DNA of 40,426 bases from an uncultured Clostridia bacterium (GTDB taxonomy: Bacteria > Bacillota > Clostridia > Christensenellales > Aristaeellaceae). Shown here in pieces: positions 17,659 to 26,078 of this stretch (position 1 is the first letter of the stretch; every line of letters starts with the position of its first letter). The notes under the pieces are model-generated. The model saw only the letters and a list, made by a program, of their open reading frames with translations. It was not told the DNA's origin and did not search any database. The stretch spans positions 1 through 40,426 of the forward strand of contig CAKTTL010000016.1 of assembly GCA_934615235.1 (NCBI GenBank). The letters are read 5' to 3'. A program made the translations under genes and the position numbers.

Positions 17659-19326
17659 ATGGGAGAACTGAAACTGCTGTCCTTAACGCCGGTCACGAAG
17701 GTGTTTCTGGACGAGCCGGTGCGGGAAGCCGACGCGCGCGAGCGCTTCGAAGGCTTCCAGAACGAGACGATTTCCTTCCAGCTGGCCTTCTGCGGCACGC
17801 TGGAGACGGCGCGCAAGTGCGTGTATCTGGAGGCGGCTTCGCCGCTGAAGGAGCATCTGCGCATCCGCGCGGTACAGTCCGTGCCGGTGCATCTGGCGAC
17901 GCTGCCGGATGCGGACGACAACTATCTGCGCAAAACGCCGGGCCTGTACCCCGACCTGCTGCGCGATCAGAAGCCGGGCGACAGGATGGGTTCGCTGCGC
18001 GTGCAGCCGGGCCAGTGGCACGCGTATTTTATCGACGTTGAGCCGAACGGCGCCTGCGCGCCGGGAGAATACCCGGTCGAACTGCGGCTGCGGGACGCGA
18101 ACGAAGAAGCGGTTTATGCGACGGCGGCGGTGACGATTCGGATTCTGCCGGGCATGCTGCCCGCGCAGAAGCTGATTCGCACGCACTGGTTCCATTGCGA
18201 CTGCCTGGCGAATTATTACCGCGTGCCGGTTTTCAGCGAGGAACACTGGCGGATTCTGGAAAACTTCGTGCGTCTGGCCGTGCGCCGGGGGTGTACGATG
18301 CTGCTTACGCCGCTGTTCACGCCGCCGCTCGATACCGCTAAGGGCGGAGAGCGCACGACGGTGCAGCTGGTCGACGTGCGCGCGGAGAACGGCGCGTATT
18401 CGTTCGGGTTTGAAAGGCTGGAGCGCTGGGTGGAAATGTGCGAGCGCTGCGGCGTGACGTATTATGAATTGTCGCATCTGTTTTCGCAGTGGGGCGCGGT
18501 GGCCGCGCCGAAGATCGTCGCGACGGTGGATGGCGAAGAAAAGAAGCTCTTCGGCTGGCATACGGACGCGCGCGGCGCGGAATACGCCGCCTTCCTCAAG
18601 GCGTTCCTGACGGCGCTGATGAAGGAGCTGCACCGCCTGCAAATCGCCGACCGCGCGTATTTCCATATCTCGGACGAGCCGGTGCTGGAGCAGCTGGAAG
18701 ATTATCGCCACGCAAAGTCGCTCGTTACGCCCTATATCGAGGGCCGGCCGATCGTCGACGCGCTGTCCGATTTCGCGTTCTATCAGACCGGCGCGGTGGA
18801 AAAGCCGATCGTTTCGATCAACCATATGGCGCCGTTCCTCGAGGCAGAGGTTCCCGGCCTGTGGACGTATTACTGCATCGGCCAGTACAAGGATGTGACG
18901 AACTCGTTCATCGCCATGCCCGCCGCGCGCACGCGCATTCTCGGCGCGCAGCTGTATCGCTATCAGATCGAGGGCTTCCTGCAGTGGGGCTATAATTTCT
19001 ATAACACCTGGCTTTCGATCCATCCGCTCAATCCGTTTGAAACGACGGACGCGGGCGGAATCTTCCCGGCGGGCGATCCTTTCCATGTTTATCCCGGCGA
19101 GGACGGCGAACCGGAGGATTCGCTGCGGTTTATGATGATGCACCTTGCCATGCAGGATTTGCGCGCGCTGCAGGCGCTGGAGGCGCTGCGCGGCCGCGAA
19201 CATGTGCTTGCGCTGCTGGATGAATGCGCGGAAGGCCCGCTGACGCTGACGGAATATCCCCGCGTCGCGGAATTCTTCGACCGGCTGCGCGAGAAGGTGA
19301 ACGCGGAGCTGGTTGGAAACCTGTAA
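17659..19326 (+). CDS. DUF4091 / GH123-like protein, probable beta-N-acetylgalactosaminidase
   Basis: This 555-residue protein has an N-terminal beta-sandwich (about 1-170). It is followed by a TIM-barrel domain of the DUF4091 type, the domain that defines family GH123. The motif YFHISDEP places an adjacent Asp-Glu pair at D339-E340. GH123 enzymes use such a pair in substrate-assisted cleavage of beta-linked GalNAc. It has no signal peptide, so it is cytosolic. It follows a kinase that would use free GalNAc. An AGAGGAG site precedes the ATG. Many DUF4091 proteins are untested, so the activity is an inference from the motif and the neighbours. Confidence 0.75.
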   Translation: MGELKLLSLTPVTKVFLDEPVREADARERFEGFQNETISFQLAFCGTLETARKCVYLEAASPLKEHLRIRAVQSVPVHLATLPDADDNYLRKTPGLYPDLLRDQKPGDRMGSLRVQPGQWHAYFIDVEPNGACAPGEYPVELRLRDANEEAVYATAAVTIRILPGMLPAQKLIRTHWFHCDCLANYYRVPVFSEEHWRILENFVRLAVRRGCTMLLTPLFTPPLDTAKGGERTTVQLVDVRAENGAYSFGFERLERWVEMCERCGVTYYELSHLFSQWGAVAAPKIVATVDGEEKKLFGWHTDARGAEYAAFLKAFLTALMKELHRLQIADRAYFHISDEPVLEQLEDYRHAKSLVTPYIEGRPIVDALSDFAFYQTGAVEKPIVSINHMAPFLEAEVPGLWTYYCIGQYKDVTNSFIAMPAARTRILGAQLYRYQIEGFLQWGYNFYNTWLSIHPLNPFETTDAGGIFPAGDPFHVYPGEDGEPEDSLRFMMMHLAMQDLRALQALEALRGREHVLALLDECAEGPLTLTEYPRVAEFFDRLREKVNAELVGNL

Positions 19327-19351
19327 GGCAACTAACTTCGCACGCTCGGTG

Positions 19352-19380
19352 GCCCGCCGGTTCTATCCGGCGGGCATTTT
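19352..19380 (+). terminator. Rho-independent terminator of the GalNAc operon
   Basis: GCCCGCCGG, a 6-base loop and CCGGCGGGC form a perfect 9-bp stem, followed by ATTTTC. It lies 25 bases after the GH123-like gene stop and just before the YkvI-like gene. Confidence 0.8.
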
Positions 19381-19393
19381 CATACCCTTTCCT

Positions 19394-20488
19394 ATGAGAA
19401 AAAACATGCGGTGCCTGGAAATTGCGCTGGCGATCGTTTCGGCGTGCGTAGGCGCGGGATTTGCGACCGGGCGGGAAATCGTTTCGTTTTTTGCGCGCTA
19501 CGGCGCGGCGGGAATGGCGGGCTGCGCGCTGGCGACCGCGCTGCTGGGCGCGCTCTGCGCGGGAACGATGCGCGCTGCGCGCAGGCTTTCCGCCGCGGAG
19601 CTGGGCGCGCTTTGCCGCGGGGCGTTCGGTGAAACGGGCGGCCGCGCGGCGGCGCTTTTATACGCCGCGCTTCTGTGCGCCGCAGGCGGCGCGATGCTTG
19701 CCGCAACGGGCGAGGCCTGCGCGCTGATGCTTCCCGTGCGGCATGCGGACAGGATCGGCATGCTGGCGGCGATGAGCGTCTGCTTTGGAACGCGAAGGCG
19801 CGGGCTGAAGCCGCTGGCGTGGCTGGGCGTGCTGCTGGTGCCCTGCTGCACGGTGCTGTTCGCGCTGCTTTTGCAGATGCCTGCGGAGGCGGGGACGGCC
19901 TGGTGCGCGGCGGAGAGAAGCCCCGGACGCGCGGCGCTTTCCGCCGCGTGTTACGCCGCGTTTAACGCGGCCTTCAGCGCGGGCGTGCTGTGCGAAGCGG
20001 GCGCGAAGGAGGAAACGGCGCGGAGCCGCAAAAGCGCATGGCTGGCCGCCGCGGTTTTCGGGGCGATGCTGCTGCTGGGCGGGCTGGCGTTTTATAAGCA
20101 CTGCGCCGCTGCGCAGGGCGAACCGTTACCGGCGGTGCGGCTTGCGCGCGCTTTCGGGCCGGCGGGGTATTGGCTGTGCGCCGTGTCGCTGCTGGCGGCT
20201 GTGCTGACGAGCTACGCCGCCTCCGCCCGCGCGCTTGCGCGAATGATTATACCGAAAAAAGAAACGCTTTCCTGGCTTATCGCGCTTTTTATGACGGCGC
20301 TGACGGCGCGGCTTCGGTTCGCAAAAATTGTCGATGCGCTCTATCCGTTGCTGGGCGCGGCGTGCATGCTGTGCTTCGCCGCAATTTTCCTGAAAACGCG
20401 CGGGAAAAACGCCCGGCACCCTTGCCGCGGCGCGTCCGGCTGTGCTATACTTGCGCCGATCAATCCTCGAAAGGATGAATACGGATGA
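19394..20488 (+). CDS. YkvI-like integral membrane protein
   Basis: This protein of about 364 residues has roughly ten hydrophobic segments. Its N-terminal motif AIVSACVGAGFATGREIVSF matches the start of the YkvI group, relatives of the amino-acid/sodium transporter superfamily. It has a very alanine-rich composition. The start is uncertain: ATG 19394 and ATG 19406 both lack a clear ribosome binding site, and the first lies only 14 bases behind the terminator tail, so the gene may be poorly expressed. The stop overlaps the next start as ATGA. The substrate is unknown. Confidence 0.75.
   Translation: MRKNMRCLEIALAIVSACVGAGFATGREIVSFFARYGAAGMAGCALATALLGALCAGTMRAARRLSAAELGALCRGAFGETGGRAAALLYAALLCAAGGAMLAATGEACALMLPVRHADRIGMLAAMSVCFGTRRRGLKPLAWLGVLLVPCCTVLFALLLQMPAEAGTAWCAAERSPGRAALSAACYAAFNAAFSAGVLCEAGAKEETARSRKSAWLAAAVFGAMLLLGGLAFYKHCAAAQGEPLPAVRLARAFGPAGYWLCAVSLLAAVLTSYAASARALARMIIPKKETLSWLIALFMTALTARLRFAKIVDALYPLLGAACMLCFAAIFLKTRGKNARHPCRGASGCAILAPINPRKDEYG
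20422..20451 (+). promoter_or_regulatory. Extended -10 promoter for the MATE gene inside the YkvI-like gene
   Basis: TTGCCG (20422-20427), an 18-bp spacer and TGC-TATACT (-10 at 20446-20451) lie 34 bases before the MATE start. It would allow MATE expression independent of the upstream gene. Confidence 0.5.
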
Positions 20489-21855
20489 AGTCCTCTTTTT
20501 TCGTGAAGGACAGGGAATTTTACAGGACGCTTGTGCGGTTGTCGCTGCCGGCGGCGCTGCAGTCGCTCATTTCGCTGCTGGTGCTGATGGCTGATAACGT
20601 CATGGTTTCGCGCTTCAGCGCGGATGCGCTTGCACCCGTTTCGCAGGCGAACAGCGTCAGCACGTTTGTAACCGCCGCGCTGGCGGGGCTTGGAAGCGGC
20701 GCGGTGGTGCTTATTTCGCAATACTGGGGCAAGCGCGATACCGCGTCGGTCAAGCGCGTGTTTGCCGTTGCGGCGACGCTGTGCCTTGCGCTGGCGGCGG
20801 GAATCGTCGCGGCGATTGAGCTGTTTCCGCACGCGATTATTTCGATTGTGCTCGACCGGGAACAGCAGGTGCTGACGCCGGTTGCGGTTTCCTATCTGCG
20901 CATCGCGTGCCTGGCATATCTGCCGCTGGCCGTGACGAGCGCGCTGACGGGAGGCCTCAAAGGCGTGGAAGTCGTTAAGATGACGCTGTATGCGGCGATT
21001 CTTTCGCTTTTGACGAATATCTGTCTGAACTACGCGCTCATTTTCGGCAGGCTCGGCCTGCCGGCGCTGGGCGTGGAAGGCGCGGCGATTGCGACGGTTA
21101 TCGCGCGCATGGTGGAGATGATCGTGGTCTGGATATATTGCTTCCGGGTGCAGAAGGCGATCGAGATCCGTCCGGCCGATCTGGTGCGGCATGAGCGTTG
21201 GGCCTGGCGGGATTACTGCAGATTCGGCCTGCCCGTCGGGCTGACGGATGCGCAGTGGGCGCTTGTCGGCCTGCTGAAGATGGCGATTATCGGCTATCTC
21301 GGACAGGAAATGATGAGCGCGATCAACATCACCGATACGATGATGAACCTGGGCACGATGTTCACCTTCGCGCTGGCGGGCGGCGCGTGCGTGCTGGTCG
21401 GGAAGGCCGTCGGCAAGGGAGATTACGAACAGGCGCGCCAGTATTCCAAGACGATTCAGGTGCTCTTCGCGTGCGTCGGCGTGGTGATGGCGACAGTCGT
21501 TTTCCTGCTGCGCAGGCCGTTCATTTCGCTTTACGGCCAGCAGGAGAGCGTCGTGGCGCTGGCGACGAAGCTGATTGCCATCGGCGCGGTGACGCTGCTG
21601 GGAACGACGTACCACGCCTCGTGCTTTGTCGGCATCAATCGCGGCGCGGGCGACAGCCGGTTTGTAATGACGGTCGACCTGATCTGCGGCTGGCTGGTCG
21701 TGCTGCCGCTGACGTTCCTGGCGGCGTTTGTGTTCAAGCTGCCGCTGCCGCTGGTGTATCTGTGCACGCGCATCGACCAGTGCTTCAAGTGGATTATAGC
21801 GTTTTTCCGGCTGCGGGGAAATAAATGGATGAAAAACGTGACCCGGAGCGCGTGA
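20485..21855 (+). CDS. MATE family efflux transporter
   Basis: This 456-residue membrane protein has about twelve predicted helices in two repeats. The MATE features are the N-terminal SLPAALQSLISLLVLMADNV and the central FTFALAGGACVLVGKAVGKG. It probably exports small cationic or hydrophobic compounds using an ion gradient. The ATG overlaps the stop of the YkvI-like gene, with an AAAGGATG site upstream. It converges with an AraC regulator gene 9 bases away; I see no terminator between them, so the two transcripts probably overlap at their ends. Confidence 0.93.
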   Translation: MKSSFFVKDREFYRTLVRLSLPAALQSLISLLVLMADNVMVSRFSADALAPVSQANSVSTFVTAALAGLGSGAVVLISQYWGKRDTASVKRVFAVAATLCLALAAGIVAAIELFPHAIISIVLDREQQVLTPVAVSYLRIACLAYLPLAVTSALTGGLKGVEVVKMTLYAAILSLLTNICLNYALIFGRLGLPALGVEGAAIATVIARMVEMIVVWIYCFRVQKAIEIRPADLVRHERWAWRDYCRFGLPVGLTDAQWALVGLLKMAIIGYLGQEMMSAINITDTMMNLGTMFTFALAGGACVLVGKAVGKGDYEQARQYSKTIQVLFACVGVVMATVVFLLRRPFISLYGQQESVVALATKLIAIGAVTLLGTTYHASCFVGINRGAGDSRFVMTVDLICGWLVVLPLTFLAAFVFKLPLPLVYLCTRIDQCFKWIIAFFRLRGNKWMKNVTRSA

Positions 21856-21864
21856 CGCGGCGGA

Positions 21865-22662
21865 TTATTTCCGCTCGCCCGATTCCGCGTCGCGCAGGGT
21901 TTTGCGGTATTGCAGCGGCGTCATGTTCATATGCCGCGCGAATGCGCGGTTAAAAGAGCGAATGGTCGCAAAGCCGGCGTCTTCCGAGACGTCGGCGATT
22001 TTTTTATCCGTGTCGGCCAGCAGGTCGCAGGCGCGGTTGACGCGCAGGAGGCTTACGAAATCGCTGAAGCCCATGTTCAGTTCGCGCGTCAGCAGGCGGG
22101 AGATATAGAAGCGGCTCAGGTGCAGGCTTTCTGCGACCGTTTCAAGCGAGAGCGCGCCGGAGACGTTGCGGTTGCAGAAATCGAGAATGTTATGCAGCGT
22201 GGAATTATCGGAAACCAGGCTTTTGCGCAGCGGCAGCAGGCCGAGCAGTTCGCTCATCATCAGCGTCAGATGACCGGCGACGATCGCGTCGCGGTATTCG
22301 CCGAAAGCGGCGAAAGCACGCTCAATGTACGGCAGAAGCGTCTGCGCGCAGGGCACGACGTTGCTTTCCGGCACCATGCCGCGCAGCGTGTTCTTCAGCC
22401 CGAAAAACATATCCGGCAGAAGAATGAGGACGTAATAATCCCCGGCCTGACAGGATTCGTAGAAGTGAATCTGGTTGGGGAAGCTGATGAAGAGCCCGTC
22501 CTTGGCGATAAACTCGCAGTTTTTATCCGCATGCGCCATCACGCCGCCCTCGCGCACGTAGACGATTTCGATTTCCTTATGCAGATGCGGCGCGTCCGTC
22601 AGCGTATGCGAGGCGAACATCTGATAGGGCGCGGTCTTGTTTTCATAAAATGCGCTGCGCAT
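21865..22662 (-). CDS. AraC-family transcriptional regulator with cupin-like sensor
   Basis: This protein has 265 residues from the ATG at 22662, chosen because AAAGGAGCG lies at good spacing. The open frame extends further upstream, but without a ribosome binding site and across the gene's own promoter. The N-terminal half has a cupin-type sugar-binding pattern (HLHKEIEIVYVREGG). The C-terminal half is a double helix-turn-helix with LSRFYISRLLTRELNMGF and the signature NMTPLQYRK. Target genes are unknown; the convergent MATE gene and the divergent DUF255 gene are the nearest candidates. Confidence 0.9.
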   Translation of the reverse strand: MRSAFYENKTAPYQMFASHTLTDAPHLHKEIEIVYVREGGVMAHADKNCEFIAKDGLFISFPNQIHFYESCQAGDYYVLILLPDMFFGLKNTLRGMVPESNVVPCAQTLLPYIERAFAAFGEYRDAIVAGHLTLMMSELLGLLPLRKSLVSDNSTLHNILDFCNRNVSGALSLETVAESLHLSRFYISRLLTRELNMGFSDFVSLLRVNRACDLLADTDKKIADVSEDAGFATIRSFNRAFARHMNMTPLQYRKTLRDAESGERK

Positions 22663-22704
22663 CCGGACGCTCCTTTGTTTACGGCGTTGCGTTTCTATTC
22701 CGCT

Positions 22705-22733
22705 ATTATAAAGGCAAGCGCGGGAAAGCACAA
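22705..22733 (-). promoter_or_regulatory. Promoter of the AraC regulator gene
   Basis: On the minus strand TTGTGC, a 17-bp spacer and a perfect TATAAT (22705-22710) lie about 45 bases before the start codon. Confidence 0.6.
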
Positions 22734-22804
22734 GATAAAAACGCATAGCGCGCCGCAGGGAGGCTGAAACTATTCTCCGTAAAAAACGGAACGGAGGAGA
22801 GCGT

Positions 22805-24697
22805 ATGGCTTTTTTTGAACGGGATGCGCAGACGGCGCAGGTGGTCTGGCGCGACTGGGGAGACGAAGCGTTTGAAACGGCGAGGCGGGAAGGCAAGCCC
22901 GTACTTTTGATGATCGGGTTTTCTGCGTGCCGGTGGTGCGCGCGGCAATGGGAGGAAATGCGCGCAAGCGCGCAGCTGACGGCGCTGCTGGCGCGGCGGC
23001 TCGTCTGCGTCGCCGTCGACAGAGACGTGCGGCCGGATATCGACGCGGCGTATCTGGCCGCGCGAAGCGCGCAGAGTCAAACGCCCGGCTGGCCGCTGCT
23101 GGCGCTGCTGACGCCCGGCCGGCTGCCGTTTTTCCTTTCCGGCTATCTCCCGGCGGGCGAGCTGCTCGAAACGCTGCGCGAAGCGCTTGCGACATGGGAA
23201 AACGGCCGGGAGAAGCTGGAAGCGCTGGCGCGGCGCAACGTCGAGGCGGCGCGCGCGAGGTTCCGCCGGGATGCGCCGCAGGCAAACCTTACGCCGGAGA
23301 TTTATTCGCTCGTCCGCAGCCGCTTCGCGCAGCGCTACGACGCGCGTTTCGGCGGTTTCGGCGCGCCGCCGAAATTCCCCATGCCGCAGTGCGTGAAGCT
23401 CCTGCTGCGCATCGGCGCGCTCAGTGGGGATGGCGAAGCGCTGCGGATGGGGCTGCAGACGCTGCAGGGGCAGCTCGGCGGAGCGATCTTCGATCATGTG
23501 GGCGGCGGCGTTCTCCGCTATGCGCTTGATCCCGCGTGGCGCGTGCCGGAGAAAGAAAAGCTGCTTTCCGATAACGCGCTGTTTGCCGATACCTGCATGG
23601 AAGCCTGGGAGATTACGCGCGAGCCGACGTTTCTTGTGGCGGCGGAGCGGACGCTTGCCTGGATGCTGCGCGAGATGCGCGGCGAAAACGGCGCGTTTTA
23701 CAGCGCGCAGTGGGAGCGGGAGGGCGTGGATTCGTTCGCGCTGTCGCGCGCGAATATGCTGCGCCTGTTGGGGGACGCGGACGGCGAAGCGTTTTGCATT
23801 TATTACGGAATAACCGGGCAGGCCATGCCTTCACGGCAGGGGCACGACGGAATCGAGACGCCGCGCATGCTGGCGCTTTGCGAGCGCGTCTGGCGCTGGC
23901 GGCGGGAAAACGCGGCGCTGCTTTCGGACGAGAAAATGACGGCCGTCTCCAACGCGCTGGCCGTGCAGGCGCTTGCGCGCGCCTATACGGCGACGGGGCG
24001 CGAACTGTATCGCGAAGCGGCGGACGCGGCGGCGCAATTTCTGCGCGAGCAAATGACGCTGGAAAACGGAACCGTCGCGGTTTGCTGGCAGGGAGGACGG
24101 CGTTCGCGCGAGGGCTTCCTGGATGACACGGCGCAGACGGCGAACGCTGCGCTGGCACTTTATGAAGCTACGTTGGACGGGCAATGGCTCGACTGGGCCG
24201 TTCGGCTTTGCCGCGCGATGCTCGAGCAGTTTGCAGGCCCGCGCGAACCTGGCTTTGCCATGACGCCGCACGGCGCGGAGAAGCTGATCGCGCTGCCGGT
24301 GGAAACGTACGACGGCGCGCTGCCTTCGTCCAACGCGGCCGCGCTTTCCGCGCTTGTCGCGCTGGATCGGCTCGATATCGGCAGCGGATGGCGCGAGGCG
24401 GCGCGCCGGCAGGCGGACTTCCTTGCCGGCTGCATGGCGGAAAGCCCACAGGAGCATGCCGCCGCGCTGCTGGCCGCGATGCCGCTTCTGTACCCTTCGC
24501 GGCTGCTGGAATGCCGCGCAAGCGCGGCGGAGAACGAGCGCCTGCTTGTGGCGCTGCGCGGGCGGTATCAGCCGCTGCTTTTCAAGAAGGCGACGCAGCC
24601 GGGGCCGCTCGGCAGCCGCTGGATTTTTACCGACGGCCTCTCCGCGCCCGCGCCGATGCGGGAAATGGAAAACGCGCTGGAGCGCGTGGAAAAATGA
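22805..24697 (+). CDS. DUF255 thioredoxin-like / six-hairpin glycosidase-like protein (YyaL family, divergent)
   Basis: This 630-residue protein has an N-terminal thioredoxin-fold domain (about 1-130) with IGFSACRWCARQWEEM. The usual YyaL motif is CHWCHVM, so the CxxC pair is kept but both histidines are gone. The following DRDVRPDID and TPGWPLLALLTP match the family. Residues about 180-620 form an (alpha/alpha) barrel. The usual N-terminal lead-in found in relatives is short here. A GGAGGAG site precedes the ATG. The cellular role of the family is not established; a redox or sugar-epimerase-like function has been suggested for the fold. Confidence 0.85.
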   Translation: MAFFERDAQTAQVVWRDWGDEAFETARREGKPVLLMIGFSACRWCARQWEEMRASAQLTALLARRLVCVAVDRDVRPDIDAAYLAARSAQSQTPGWPLLALLTPGRLPFFLSGYLPAGELLETLREALATWENGREKLEALARRNVEAARARFRRDAPQANLTPEIYSLVRSRFAQRYDARFGGFGAPPKFPMPQCVKLLLRIGALSGDGEALRMGLQTLQGQLGGAIFDHVGGGVLRYALDPAWRVPEKEKLLSDNALFADTCMEAWEITREPTFLVAAERTLAWMLREMRGENGAFYSAQWEREGVDSFALSRANMLRLLGDADGEAFCIYYGITGQAMPSRQGHDGIETPRMLALCERVWRWRRENAALLSDEKMTAVSNALAVQALARAYTATGRELYREAADAAAQFLREQMTLENGTVAVCWQGGRRSREGFLDDTAQTANAALALYEATLDGQWLDWAVRLCRAMLEQFAGPREPGFAMTPHGAEKLIALPVETYDGALPSSNAAALSALVALDRLDIGSGWREAARRQADFLAGCMAESPQEHAAALLAAMPLLYPSRLLECRASAAENERLLVALRGRYQPLLFKKATQPGPLGSRWIFTDGLSAPAPMREMENALERVEK

Positions 24698-24714
24698 GCC
24701 CTTTGGAGGCGGAC

Positions 24715-24743
24715 TTGTAAACAACGAACGAGTGTGGTATGAT
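24715..24743 (+). promoter_or_regulatory. Extended -10 promoter upstream of folC
   Basis: TTGTAA (24715-24720), a 17-bp spacer and TGG-TATGAT (-10 at 24738-24743) lie 48 bases before the folC start. A second -10-like TATACT follows directly. It marks the start of the folC-rsmH-rsmI transcript. Confidence 0.5.
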
Positions 24744-24791
24744 TATACTGGTATTGGATATAGAATTTTCTCTTTGGAGAGACGGGAGAAG

Positions 24792-26018
24792 ATGGACGCG
24801 TTTACGTATGAGCAGGCCCTGGCGTTTATCCACGGCACGAAAGGCCACGGAAAAAAGGACGGCCTGAACAATATGCGCGCGCTGCTTGCGCGCCTGGAAA
24901 ACCCGGAGCGGGAATTCGCTTCGATTCATGTAACCGGCACGAATGGAAAAGGCTCCGTCTGCGCGTTTATGAACGCCGGGCTTTGCCTGGCCGGGAAGAA
25001 GACGGGCATGTATACGTCGCCCTTCCTGCAGCGGTATAACGAGCGCTTTCGGCTCAATGGCGAGCCGATCGCCGATGAAAAGCTCGCCGCGCTGACGACG
25101 GAAGTGGCGCGCGAGGTGGAAGCGCTGCGCGCGCAGGGCGTAATGCCGACTGAGTTTGAAATCGGGACGGCTATCGCGTTTCTGTTTTTTGCGCGCGAAA
25201 AGGTCGATTACGCGGTGATCGAGGTCGGCGTGGGCGGAAGACTCGATTCGACGAATGTGATTACGCCCTGCGTGTGCGCCATCGCGTCCATCGGGCTGGA
25301 TCATATGAAATCGCTCGGCGATACGATGGGGAAAATTGCGTTTGAAAAGGCGGGGATCGCGAAGCCGGGCGTGCCGCTGATTCTCTCGGCGCAGGTGACG
25401 GGCGGGCCGTGCGAAGTAATCGCCGCGCATTGCCGTGCGGTGGGCGCGCCGCTTCTGTTCGCCGAAAAAGAGGAGAACCTGCCGCTCGGGCTGCCGGGTG
25501 CGCATCAGAAGTTTAACGCGGGCGTGGCGCGGATGGCGCTGGAAACGCTCGGCATTCCGGAAGAAACGATCGCCGAAGGGCTGCGCCGCACGCGCTGGCC
25601 GGCACGGCTTGAATGGATCGAGAAGAACATGCTGCTCGACGGCGCGCATAATCCGCAGGGCGCGCGCGCGCTGGCGCGGTATGTGGCCGGGCTTGAGAAG
25701 AAAAGGACGGCGCTTCTGTGCGGCATCCTGCGGGATAAAGATTGCGAGGGAATGGTAAAAATTCTCGCGCCGATTTGCGACGAAGTTGTCGTCGTATCGC
25801 CTGACAGCACGCGCGCGATGCCAGCGCAGGCGCTGGCGGAACTGTTTGGAAAGCAGGGACGCGCCGCGCAGTGCGCGCCGGACGCGGCCGCGGGAATCCG
25901 CATGGCGCGCGAAGCGGCGGGCGAGGACGGCCGGGTAATCGCCGCGGGATCGCTGTATCTTGCGGGCGAGGTGCGAACGCTTGTCGTCGGAGAAGATTAT
26001 GCATTGCTGAAAGAATAG
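24792..26018 (+). CDS. folC: Folylpolyglutamate synthase / dihydrofolate synthase
   Basis: This 408-residue enzyme starts at the ATG behind GGGAGAAG; the longer open frame upstream overlaps the previous gene and is not coding. The Mur-ligase fold is clear, with the ATP loop HVTGTNGKGSV, the aspartate-rich IEVGVGGRLDSTN and DGAHNPQGARAL in the C-terminal domain. It adds glutamate to reduced folates, and in many bacteria also makes dihydrofolate from dihydropteroate. No other folate gene lies nearby, which is common. It probably leads into rsmH, 60 bases downstream. Confidence 0.92.
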   Translation: MDAFTYEQALAFIHGTKGHGKKDGLNNMRALLARLENPEREFASIHVTGTNGKGSVCAFMNAGLCLAGKKTGMYTSPFLQRYNERFRLNGEPIADEKLAALTTEVAREVEALRAQGVMPTEFEIGTAIAFLFFAREKVDYAVIEVGVGGRLDSTNVITPCVCAIASIGLDHMKSLGDTMGKIAFEKAGIAKPGVPLILSAQVTGGPCEVIAAHCRAVGAPLLFAEKEENLPLGLPGAHQKFNAGVARMALETLGIPEETIAEGLRRTRWPARLEWIEKNMLLDGAHNPQGARALARYVAGLEKKRTALLCGILRDKDCEGMVKILAPICDEVVVVSPDSTRAMPAQALAELFGKQGRAAQCAPDAAAGIRMAREAAGEDGRVIAAGSLYLAGEVRTLVVGEDYALLKE

Positions 26019-26021
26019 AAC

Positions 26022-26038
26022 AAACCGACGGTCGGTTT
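26022..26038. promoter_or_regulatory. 17-bp dyad AAACCGA-CGG-TCGGTTT before rsmH
   Basis: A perfect 7-3-7 inverted repeat starts 4 bases after the folC stop. No U-tract follows, so it is not a typical terminator. The form resembles operators of TetR-family repressors, but no such gene is present in the window. Confidence 0.4.
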
Positions 26039-26078
26039 ACAAATGAAACACATTGCGAAGAGAAGGAATCGAGCGAAA

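Noticed and set aside
22771..22800. Small hairpin TCCGT-AAAAA-ACGGA before the DUF255 gene
   Set aside because: The 5-bp stem is too short to claim a regulatory role.
22663..22896. N-terminal extension of the second AraC regulator to 22896
   Set aside because: It covers the promoter and the start of the divergent gene, while ATG 22662 has a strong ribosome binding site.
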